Source: Anaerolineae bacterium
GTDB lineage: Bacteria; Chloroflexota; Anaerolineae; Promineifilales; Promineifilaceae
Assembly: GCA_023382655.1 (NCBI GenBank)
Contig: JAHDWK010000007.1
Location: 124,001 to 188,000 of the forward strand
Length of the DNA: 64,000 bases
Reading direction: 5' to 3'
In this document: positions 7,753-15,645 of the stretch, piece after piece
How the letters are laid out: the number at the start of each line of letters is the position of its first letter
Position numbering within the stretch: the stretch's first letter is position 1
The notes under the pieces: model-generated
What the model was told of the DNA's origin: nothing
The model's database searches: none
Seen by the model: the letters and a program-made list of their open reading frames with translations, nothing else
Program-made: the position numbers and the translations under genes

Positions 7753-10230
7753 GTGATTTTCTGGCCGCAGCTCATCACTTTCCTCACCGAACCACCAGGT
7801 AACATCATCTATCACCTGGTGACGCTCTTCGCCCTGCAAGCTGTTTTTGCCATTTGCCTCAGCCAATGGCTGCGTAACCGGCAAGATGGCGACGCCTGGC
7901 GGCAGCTTGTGGCAGCCGGCGGGCTGATTGCCGGGCGCGTGCTGCTGCTGGCGCTGGTATTGCTGCTGGCAGGAGATGTGTCTCGTGCGGCGCTCTATTT
8001 ACCGCCACTGGAGCAGGCGCTCAATGGGGTCACGGCCGTGCTCCTGATCTGGGCGCTCGTCTCTCCTTCAGCCCGGCAGCCGCGTCTGGGCACGGTACTG
8101 CTGCTGCTCAGCCTGTTCATCGTTGCCCTGCTCACCCTGACCTTTACCACCACCTGGCAAGCGCAGGCCGCCGCTGAAACCGCATATGCCACCACACCCC
8201 AAATGCAGGTCTGGCTGACGCTGCAAGCGGGCATCTACGGCATTGGTCTGGCGTTGACCCTGGTTAACGGGCGCACACGGGCCACTTTATCACCATTTAT
8301 CATGGCCGTGCTGTTGGGCACGGCCGTTGCCGCCCTCCTGGTCACCCTCAATGCCAACCCCAACGAGGCACAACTGCTTTTCTGGCTGCGCCTGGGTTAC
8401 CTGGCTGCCTTTCCGCTGTGGGCGGCGCTGGTTTATCGCCAATCATTGGCCCCCCTGGTCGCCGCACAGCAAGCCAACCGCCCCGCCGTGCTCCAGTTGA
8501 CCGATTCCCTGATGCTGTCTACGGCCGTGCTGCAAACTGTTGACACCGAAAATCGCGCTCACCAGGCCGTCACCCTTATCCAGCAAATGGTAGACGCCGC
8601 TTTTGTGGGTGTGGGCATTTTCCCACCCGATAACCGGCAGATTTTATACCTGACCAGCAATCTGCCGCAGGCCGGTACCGATGCGCCTAAAAGCTGGCAG
8701 CTCGACCTGATCGAATGGCCCCCCTTCCGCACCGCCATCCGCAAAAAAGAGAGCGTAGAGCTGCTACCCGATGGGCAAGGGACGCGCCCCTTGCAGCTTT
8801 TGTACGAGGCCATTCAAGTGGGACCCTATGGGGCCATGCTGGTGGAACCACTGTTTATCGGCGATGAAGCGGTGGGGATGCTGCTGCTGGCCAAGCCGGA
8901 CGGCCGTCTGCGTTGGACCGCCCGCGAAAAAGCGATTACCCCGGCGTTGGCCGCTTTTGTGGCCCAGGCATTGCTGAACAGTTACCAGAGCCACCCCACC
9001 GCACCGTCACCACCGGCCACCACCTTGCCCACCGGCGATACGGCCGTAGGCAGCACCGTTGTCAGCGGCCGTCTCATTGCCCTGGAAGCAGAACGAGACC
9101 GCTTAGCCGCCGAATTAGACACCACCGCCAACCGGGCCAGCCAGGCCGAAGCCCGCGCCCTGGTTGCGCTGAAACGCGCCCATGACCTGGCGCAACTGCT
9201 GGAAGAGATCGAGCGTGTCAACCGCGATGAACGCATCAACGCCCTGGAACGGGAAATAGAAACCCTGCGTGAATCACTCATCGAAGCGGAAGATGCTATG
9301 GCCCTGGCCGCCGCCAGCGAAGGTGAACTCAGCACCGAATGGATCATGCTGACCATTACCCGTTACTCCGGCCAGTTAGAAGAAGCACAGGCGCGCATTG
9401 CCGCCCTGGAAACCACCCTGGCGCAACAGCAACAAGGGACAGCGGCCGAACTACTGGTGGCGCTCATTCAGGAACTCCGCACCCCTATGACCTCCATTGG
9501 CGGCTTCACCGATTTGTTGCTTGGCGAGACGCTGGGCATCCTGGGCACCCGCCAACGCGACCTGCTACAACGGATTCAGGCTAATACCAGACGCATGGGC
9601 AACTTGTTGGATCAAATGCTGCAACTGGCCTCAAACCGGGAACAATCGGCGCCGGCCGATGAAGAAGCGCTGGATGTGCGCGAGGTGATTGAAACGGCCG
9701 TGACCGGCGTTATGTCCCAGGTGCGTGATAAAAATCTACGGTTGGATATGGAAATCCCACCGGCGCTACCCCCCCTCACCATGAAACGAAATGATTTACA
9801 GCAAGTGTTGGCGCACTTGTTGAGCAATGCCTGCCAGGCCGCCGGGAATAACGGCCAGGTAACCATCACCGCCCAGGCAGCAGCCATTCACCCCCCCACC
9901 CACGCCAATGAGTGGCTGCGTTTTTTGCAAGTGAAGGTTTCGGACAGCGGCAGCGGCATTCACCCCGATGATCTGGGCGCTGTTTTTGTGGCGCATCATC
10001 GCGCCGATGCGCCGCTGATCAAGGGATTGGGTGATACGGGCGCCGGCCTGGCCATGGCGCACAATCTGGCGCAGGCTAATGGTGGGCGCATTTGGGTGGA
10101 CAGCACACCCGGCGTGGGCAGCACCTTTTCGCTGCTCTTTCCACTGCCCCACCCAGACGGAGCCAGCATGGACGGGGCCAGCCTGGATAGGGAAACGGTC
10201 GTGCCGGCTAATGGGGCAGTACAGCCGTGA
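7753..10230 (+). CDS. Membrane sensor with degenerate histidine-kinase core (H-box His replaced by Gln)
   Basis: An 825-residue kinase-like sensor. Residues 1-240 hold about seven hydrophobic helices. A GAF-like segment covers about 255-400, a Pro/Thr spacer follows, then a long coiled coil (about 440-560). The dimerisation segment reads ALIQELRTPMTSIGGF, where active kinases have S-H-E-L-R-T-P; the phospho-acceptor position is Gln573. The ATPase domain keeps the N box (HLLSNACQAA), G1 (VSDSGSGI) and G2 (DTGAGLAMA). It may therefore bind ATP but cannot autophosphorylate in the standard way. It starts with GTG just after TATAAT. The LysM gene begins 8 nt after its stop, so the two are probably co-expressed. 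Confidence 0.85.
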   Translation: MIFWPQLITFLTEPPGNIIYHLVTLFALQAVFAICLSQWLRNRQDGDAWRQLVAAGGLIAGRVLLLALVLLLAGDVSRAALYLPPLEQALNGVTAVLLIWALVSPSARQPRLGTVLLLLSLFIVALLTLTFTTTWQAQAAAETAYATTPQMQVWLTLQAGIYGIGLALTLVNGRTRATLSPFIMAVLLGTAVAALLVTLNANPNEAQLLFWLRLGYLAAFPLWAALVYRQSLAPLVAAQQANRPAVLQLTDSLMLSTAVLQTVDTENRAHQAVTLIQQMVDAAFVGVGIFPPDNRQILYLTSNLPQAGTDAPKSWQLDLIEWPPFRTAIRKKESVELLPDGQGTRPLQLLYEAIQVGPYGAMLVEPLFIGDEAVGMLLLAKPDGRLRWTAREKAITPALAAFVAQALLNSYQSHPTAPSPPATTLPTGDTAVGSTVVSGRLIALEAERDRLAAELDTTANRASQAEARALVALKRAHDLAQLLEEIERVNRDERINALEREIETLRESLIEAEDAMALAAASEGELSTEWIMLTITRYSGQLEEAQARIAALETTLAQQQQGTAAELLVALIQELRTPMTSIGGFTDLLLGETLGILGTRQRDLLQRIQANTRRMGNLLDQMLQLASNREQSAPADEEALDVREVIETAVTGVMSQVRDKNLRLDMEIPPALPPLTMKRNDLQQVLAHLLSNACQAAGNNGQVTITAQAAAIHPPTHANEWLRFLQVKVSDSGSGIHPDDLGAVFVAHHRADAPLIKGLGDTGAGLAMAHNLAQANGGRIWVDSTPGVGSTFSLLFPLPHPDGASMDGASLDRETVVPANGAVQP

Positions 10231-10237
10231 GATTTTG

Positions 10238-11263
10238 ATGGAATTAGAAACGCAGGAATCAGGTCGGTGGCAGTGGAATTTGCTCATCACATTTGGTGTG
10301 GTGGGTACCGTTTTGCTGGCGCTGCTGCTGGCGCAGTTAGACGGCACACCGCAACCAATGCCACCATCCCCACCCGTTCTCATTACCGACGTAACTATCA
10401 TCGCCCCCAGTCAGACGCCGCTACCCGCCATCCCTTTGGTCAGCGCCACGCCGACCACTACACCGTTCCCCACCCCCATTCCCACTACCACCTCGCCGCT
10501 GCCGGAGGAGTGTGGCGCTGTGCCTGCTGGCTGGATTCCCACGACGGTACATGCGGGCGAGAGCATCATGACGCTGGCTATCCGCTCAGGAACATCAGAA
10601 GCGGCCATCATTCGCGCCAACTGCCTGCGCCAGGATATGCTGCTGCCGGGTCTGATCATCTACCTGCCGCCAGCGCCGCCCACACGCCAGCCTTGTGGCC
10701 CACCGACTTTTTGGACACAATATGTGGTACAGTCGGGAGATACCATGTTCTCGCTGGCGCTGCGATATGGCACAACAGTGTATGCCATTATCAATGCCAA
10801 CTGCCTGAGCAGCAGCGATCTACGGGCGGGGCAGGTTATCTTTTTGCCGCCATTGCGCATCACGGCGACGCCGACGCCACCGCCCACCGAACGGCCGTCC
10901 GCCACTCCCTGGCCACCAACCAGCACACCAGTACCGCCGACCAACACGGCCGTACCAGCAACAGATACGCCTATTCCGCCAACGGTGACGCCATCGGCCA
11001 CTGCCACCAGCACTGCCACGGCCGTTCCACCCACCAGCACCCCCAGCCAGACGCCACTGCCACCCACACCAACAGACACGGCTACGGCCGTGCCCCCCAC
11101 CGATACACCCACCAGCCCGCCCCCAACGGACACACCCACGCTGCCCCCACCCACCGACACCCCCACCCCACTGCCACCAACAGACACGCCCCCACCCCCG
11201 ACGGACACCCCACCCCCGCCAACAGATACGCCTGCTCCGCCAACAGATACCCCCACGCCATGA
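10238..11263 (+). CDS. One-TM protein with two LysM domains and a Pro/Thr repeat tail
   Basis: A 341-residue protein likely to sit across the membrane and bind peptidoglycan. The chosen ATG gives a short cytoplasmic start, a transmembrane helix (about 12-33, LLITFGVVGTVLLALLLAQL), a Thr/Pro linker, and LysM 1 (about 103-150, VHAGESIMTLAIRSG). LysM 2 follows (about 163-208, VVQSGDTMFSLALRYG). From about residue 215 the rest is a low-complexity tail of P-P-T-D-T-P type repeats, which would extend through the wall. The frame is open 207 nt upstream, but that part overlaps the kinase gene. It ends the surface-protein run begun at 4.4 kb. Confidence 0.85.
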   Translation: MELETQESGRWQWNLLITFGVVGTVLLALLLAQLDGTPQPMPPSPPVLITDVTIIAPSQTPLPAIPLVSATPTTTPFPTPIPTTTSPLPEECGAVPAGWIPTTVHAGESIMTLAIRSGTSEAAIIRANCLRQDMLLPGLIIYLPPAPPTRQPCGPPTFWTQYVVQSGDTMFSLALRYGTTVYAIINANCLSSSDLRAGQVIFLPPLRITATPTPPPTERPSATPWPPTSTPVPPTNTAVPATDTPIPPTVTPSATATSTATAVPPTSTPSQTPLPPTPTDTATAVPPTDTPTSPPPTDTPTLPPPTDTPTPLPPTDTPPPPTDTPPPPTDTPAPPTDTPTP

Positions 11264-11312
11264 GTATTTGTTGAGATGGGTTGGCTTACGGCCGTGCATT
11301 TTTCAATTCAGC

Positions 11313-11340
11313 TTGGAGATGAAACCGCCTGTGTTATAAT
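11313..11340 (+). promoter_or_regulatory. Sigma-70-like promoter ahead of the GT2 gene
   Basis: TTGGAG (11313-11318) and TATAAT (11335-11340) are spaced 16 bp apart. The transcript would carry about 115 nt of leader containing two hairpins before the glycosyltransferase start. Confidence 0.5.
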
Positions 11341-11363
11341 CGCCTGCTGATTTTCGTCCGTTC

Positions 11364-11415
11364 GTAGTAGGCGATTTATCGCCGTTGCCCCGAATGGCGA
11401 TAAATCGCCTACTAC
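11364..11415. repeat. GTAGTAGGCGATTTATCGCC inverted repeat, copy 1
   Basis: Exact 20-bp arms GTAGTAGGCGATTTATCGCC (11364-11383) and its complement (11396-11415) surround 12 nt. Other copies lie at 15273 and 49438, with a relative at 61851. The arms contain a further internal palindrome (GGCGATTTATCGCC-like). Confidence 0.9.
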
Positions 11416-11431
11416 AAACTTTTTTTGGGAG

Positions 11432-11453
11432 AAGGTTGGCTGGAGCCAACCTT
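11432..11453. terminator. Hairpin just before the GT2 start
   Basis: AAGGTTGGCT (11432-11441) pairs with AGCCAACCTT (11444-11453) and is followed by TT only. It sits 9 nt ahead of the glycosyltransferase ATG. It could terminate, attenuate, or hide the ribosome site of the next gene. The short T run makes a simple terminator doubtful. Confidence 0.4.
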
Positions 11454-11462
11454 TTATGTGTA

Positions 11463-12212
11463 ATGAAGTTATCGGTCATCATTTGCTGCTACAACGAAGC
11501 AGCCACAATTCAACAAGTTATCCACAAAACAAGAGCAGTAAATCTTGGCCCTGGATGGGAACGAGAAATCATTGTGGTGGACAACTTCTCCACAGACGGT
11601 ACCCGTGATATTTTGCGTCAGATAGATGATCCCGTTGTGCACATCATTTTCCACGAGCGAAACAGGGGCAAAGGCATGTCCATTCGCAGCGGCATTGCCC
11701 ACATGACCGGCGATTACATGATTATTCAAGACGCTGATAAAGAGTATGATCCGGCCGAACACCCTAAATTTTGCCGGAAGGTGGAAGAGACGGGCGCAGC
11801 GGCTGTTTACGGCTCGCGCATCCTGGGTGGGCATGTGAAATATGAATACAAACATGCCTACCTGGGTGTGCGGGTGTGGACATTTGCTACCAATTTGTTG
11901 TTTGGCAGCCACTTAACTGATGTGGGCACTGGTACCAAAATGGTGCGCGGTGATATCGCAAAGTCGCTGAATCTAACACTCACTGGTTTCAATCTGGAAT
12001 TTGAACTGACTGACAAAGTATTATTGGCCGGTTACGAGATTCTTGAGGTAGATATTGATTATGATCCCCGCACCTATGCTGAAGGCAAAAAAATTACTAT
12101 CAAGGATGGGCTGACCATTCTCTTAACCATGCTGCGCGACCGCCTGGGGCTGACGCCGGTGCTGAAGCCGGATACGGCCGTGAAAACCAAAGAAGCCATA
12201 CAAAACACCTGA
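11463..12212 (+). CDS. Family 2 glycosyltransferase (DPM/DolP-mannosyltransferase type)
   Basis: A 249-residue GT-A glycosyltransferase without a membrane tail. The start MKLSVIICCYNEAATIQQV, the IIVVDNFSTDGT nucleotide-binding stretch, NRGKGMSIRSGI and the metal motif DADKEYDP are those of the dolichyl/polyprenyl-phosphate sugar transferase group. It would move a sugar from a nucleotide donor to a lipid phosphate at the inner membrane face. The earlier in-frame ATG at 11385 falls inside a hairpin repeat, so I start at 11463. No Shine-Dalgarno box is evident. It is followed at 52 bp by the PfkB gene. Confidence 0.88.
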   Translation: MKLSVIICCYNEAATIQQVIHKTRAVNLGPGWEREIIVVDNFSTDGTRDILRQIDDPVVHIIFHERNRGKGMSIRSGIAHMTGDYMIIQDADKEYDPAEHPKFCRKVEETGAAAVYGSRILGGHVKYEYKHAYLGVRVWTFATNLLFGSHLTDVGTGTKMVRGDIAKSLNLTLTGFNLEFELTDKVLLAGYEILEVDIDYDPRTYAEGKKITIKDGLTILLTMLRDRLGLTPVLKPDTAVKTKEAIQNT

Positions 12213-12221
12213 GGAGAAACA

Positions 12222-12258
12222 AAATTGTCAATTGATACCTATCAACTGACAATTGACC
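12222..12258. repeat. TCAATTGA/TCAACTGACAATTG short repeat array
   Basis: TTGTCAATTGATA and TCAACTGACAATTGACC are imperfect repeats and inverted repeats of one another. They fill the gap between the glycosyltransferase and PfkB genes and look like the other heptamer-type arrays in this window. Confidence 0.6.
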
Positions 12259-12264
12259 ATTGAA

Positions 12265-13221
12265 ATGAAAATCGTCATCACCGGTTCCATTGCTTTTGAT
12301 TATCTGATGCACTTTCCGGGGCGGTTTACCGATTCCCTGCTGGCCGACCAGTTGCACAACATCAGCCTCAGCTTCCTGGTGGACACGCTGAAGCGGCAGC
12401 GCGGCGGCACCGCGCCCAACATTGCCTATACGATGGGGCTGCTGGGCGGACGGCCGTTGGTCATGGCCACCGCTGGACATGATTTTGGCGACTACCGGGG
12501 CTGGCTGGAACAGCACGGTGTAGACGCCTCGGCCGTCATCGAAATCCCTGATGTGTTTACCGCCTCCTTCTTTGTGAACACTGACCAGGAGCAAAACCAG
12601 ATCGCCAGCTTTTTTATCGGCGCGATGGCGCACGCCGCCACCCTCTCCTTCAAACAGTACGCTCCTACCGCCGACCTGGCCATTATCTCCCCCAACGCCC
12701 CAGACGCCATGAGCAAATACGCCGACGAATGTCGTGAACTGGGCATTCCCTTCATCTATGATCCCAGCCAGCAAGCGGCCCGCTTCAACGGTGAACAGCT
12801 TTTACATGGGCTGGAAGGGTGCGCCATGTTGTGCGTTAATGAGTATGAATACCAGTTGATTCAGGAAAAAACCGGCTTTTCGGAAGTGCAAATCATGGAC
12901 CGCATTGGGGCGCTGCTGGTCACGAAAGCCAAAGATGGCGCACGGCTGGTAGCCGATGGCGCGGAATATCCCATTCCCAGTGTGCCGCCACAGCAGATCA
13001 TAGACCCCACCGGCGCGGGTGACGCTTTCCGCGCCGGGTTGATGCGCAGCATGGAGCTGGGACTGCCCTGGGATGTGGCCGGCCGTGTGGGGGCGTTGGC
13101 CGCCACCTACGTTTTAGAAAATCTGGGCACACAGGCCCATTTTTACACCCCCACCCAATTTGTCGCCCGTTATCGGCAGCATTTTGATGACGAAGGGGTG
13201 TTGGATATTTTGCTTTCATAA
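12265..13221 (+). CDS. PfkB-family sugar/nucleoside kinase, probably adenosine kinase
   Basis: A 318-residue ribokinase-fold enzyme. The N-terminal signature is VITGSIAFDYLMHFPG, the family glycine pair lies in RQRGGTAPNIAYTMGLLGG, and the C-terminal catalytic motif is DPTGAGDAFRAG. The first motif and the TAPNIAY stretch fit the adenosine-kinase-like branch. The immediate neighbour is adenosylhomocysteinase, whose product is adenosine; phosphorylating it to AMP would pull the reaction forward. The ATG at 12265 is preferred over a TTG four codons earlier. No good ribosome site is seen. Substrate assignment rests partly on context. Confidence 0.85.
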   Translation: MKIVITGSIAFDYLMHFPGRFTDSLLADQLHNISLSFLVDTLKRQRGGTAPNIAYTMGLLGGRPLVMATAGHDFGDYRGWLEQHGVDASAVIEIPDVFTASFFVNTDQEQNQIASFFIGAMAHAATLSFKQYAPTADLAIISPNAPDAMSKYADECRELGIPFIYDPSQQAARFNGEQLLHGLEGCAMLCVNEYEYQLIQEKTGFSEVQIMDRIGALLVTKAKDGARLVADGAEYPIPSVPPQQIIDPTGAGDAFRAGLMRSMELGLPWDVAGRVGALAATYVLENLGTQAHFYTPTQFVARYRQHFDDEGVLDILLS

Positions 13222-13230
13222 ATACACCAA

Positions 13231-13284
13231 AGCCCGATGTCCGAAGTCCGAAGTCCGAAATCGGCTTACGGGCTTCGGATTACG
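13231..13284. repeat. GTCCGAA heptamer array with inverted half
   Basis: CCGATGTCCGAAGTCCGAAG repeats the heptamer GTCCGAA and is followed by CGGGCTTCGGATTACG, which folds back on it. It lies between the PfkB and AhcY genes, ending 20 nt before the AhcY ATG. Confidence 0.75.
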
Positions 13285-13301
13285 AAATCTAAGGAGACTG
13301 A

Positions 13302-14564
<1,263 letters not shown>

Positions 14565-14568
14565 TAGT

Positions 14569-14632
14569 GGCAGGTGTTCAGGTGTCAGGTGTCAAGTGAA
14601 ACGACCTGACACCTGACACTTGCCACTTGAAC
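14569..14632. repeat. CAGGTGT array with inverted half
   Basis: CAGGTGTTCAGGTGTCAGGT repeats the unit CAGGTGT, and ACCTGACACCTGACACTTGC folds back on it. The array starts right after the AhcY stop and runs into the PAP2 gene's first codons. Confidence 0.75.
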
Positions 14633-15264
14633 ACTTCGTGACTCCCCGCGACTTCCACAGGGACGACCATACCGGGCGTGTGAAAGCGGCGCGGTTATAT
14701 TCCAACATCGTCAGCCCACCGATGATGTTCGCCGTAGTAGGGCTGGCCTTTGCCCTGACGGAAGACCCCAGCCTGACGGGCCTGGCCTGGGCCGTGTTTT
14801 ATGGCCTACTCGTATCGCTGGCGCCCATCTTGGTGGTGTTCTATCTGCTGCGCACCGGGCGCATCAAAGAACTGCACATGAGCAACACGGGGGAGCGGCA
14901 TATTCCGTATGTCACGGCCGCCCTCTCTGCCCTTCTCGCCTTCCTCATCATCACCTGGCTGGATGGCCCCGAACTGCTGCGCTGCCTGGCCTTGCTCAAC
15001 ACGATCATTCTGACCGCTTTGGGGCTGATCAACACGCGCTACCTCATCAGCATTCACGCTACCGCCATCATGGCGACCTTCTTGTTGACCGGTCTGGTAT
15101 ATAGTTGGGTATTGGCCTGGGTGGTGGTATTTCCCCTGCTCCTGGGCGTCTGTATTGTCCGGCTTTACCTCAAGCGCCACACCGGGGCGCAGATCATCGC
15201 CGGGTTGTTATTGGGGTTAGTTGCCGTCTGGCTGATGCAGACGGCATTGGGCTGTTTTGCATAA
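14620..15264 (+). CDS. PAP2-type phosphatase-like membrane protein
   Basis: A 214-residue integral membrane protein with about six hydrophobic helices. The C-terminal half shows a PAP2 pattern: SIHATA in place of PSGHT, then RLYLKRHTGAQIIAG matching R-x5-H-x3-(D). The last acidic position is Gln, as in some divergent members. Members dephosphorylate lipid phosphates such as undecaprenyl pyrophosphate at the outer membrane-leaflet face. The TTG at 14620 lies inside a hairpin repeat; GTG at 14638 is an equally good start. The substrate is unknown. Confidence 0.65.
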   Translation: MPLEHFVTPRDFHRDDHTGRVKAARLYSNIVSPPMMFAVVGLAFALTEDPSLTGLAWAVFYGLLVSLAPILVVFYLLRTGRIKELHMSNTGERHIPYVTAALSALLAFLIITWLDGPELLRCLALLNTIILTALGLINTRYLISIHATAIMATFLLTGLVYSWVLAWVVVFPLLLGVCIVRLYLKRHTGAQIIAGLLLGLVAVWLMQTALGCFA

Positions 15265-15272
15265 GGTTCGTA

Positions 15273-15300
15273 CGTAGTAGGCGATAAATCGCCTACTACG
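15273..15300. repeat. GTAGTAGGCGAT inverted repeat, copy 2
   Basis: CGTAGTAGGCGAT (15273-15285) and ATCGCCTACTACG (15288-15300) make a 13-bp perfect palindrome around AA. It is a collapsed form of the copy at 11364 and lies between the PAP2 and ACP genes. Confidence 0.88.
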
Positions 15301-15315
15301 AACAAATGAAGAATC

Positions 15316-15564
15316 ATGGACGAAAAAACAATCCGCGAAAAATTGCGCACGTTTATTACCCACGAACTGATCCGCGACCCCCATTATGATTTGCAGGATG
15401 ACGAAGGGATTGTCAGCAACGGGCTGATGGACAGCTTTTCCCTGGCTGAGTTCGGCGTTTACGTGGAGCAGGAATTCAACGTCTACATCCCCGACGCCGA
15501 TCTGGCGGTAGCTAAAATGGACACTCTCAACCAGATGGTAGCCCGCGTGATGCGTGATGCGTGA
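15316..15564 (+). CDS. Acyl carrier protein-like protein
   Basis: An 82-residue helical carrier domain. Ser in GLMDSFSLAEFGVYVEQEF occupies the phosphopantetheine attachment site (D-S-F in place of the usual D-S-L). Acyl or aminoacyl groups would be carried on the arm installed by a transferase such as the one at 3.5-4.2 kb. It is not next to fatty-acid synthesis genes, so it is more likely a specialised carrier, for example of the D-alanyl or secondary type, than the housekeeping AcpP. Its last residues (VMRDA) and stop are encoded by the GTGATGC heptamer repeat. Confidence 0.85.
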   Translation: MDEKTIREKLRTFITHELIRDPHYDLQDDEGIVSNGLMDSFSLAEFGVYVEQEFNVYIPDADLAVAKMDTLNQMVARVMRDA

Positions 15565-15632
15565 CCAAACAAACCTCACGCACCACAAAATCCAAAAGAA
15601 ACAAAATTACTCCCTAACCAACACAAATCACG

Positions 15633-15638
15633 TACAAT
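15633..15638 (+). promoter_or_regulatory. -10 box of a leaderless regulator mRNA
   Basis: TACAAT is followed by 7 nt and the ATG at 15646. No ribosome site fits in between. Confidence 0.45.
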
Positions 15639-15645
15639 CTGAGCC

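Noticed and set aside
10660-11256. Long minus-strand frame rich in Gly/Val opposite the LysM protein
   Set aside because: It is the antisense of the Pro/Thr repeat tail, where low complexity keeps all frames open; no start context or family.
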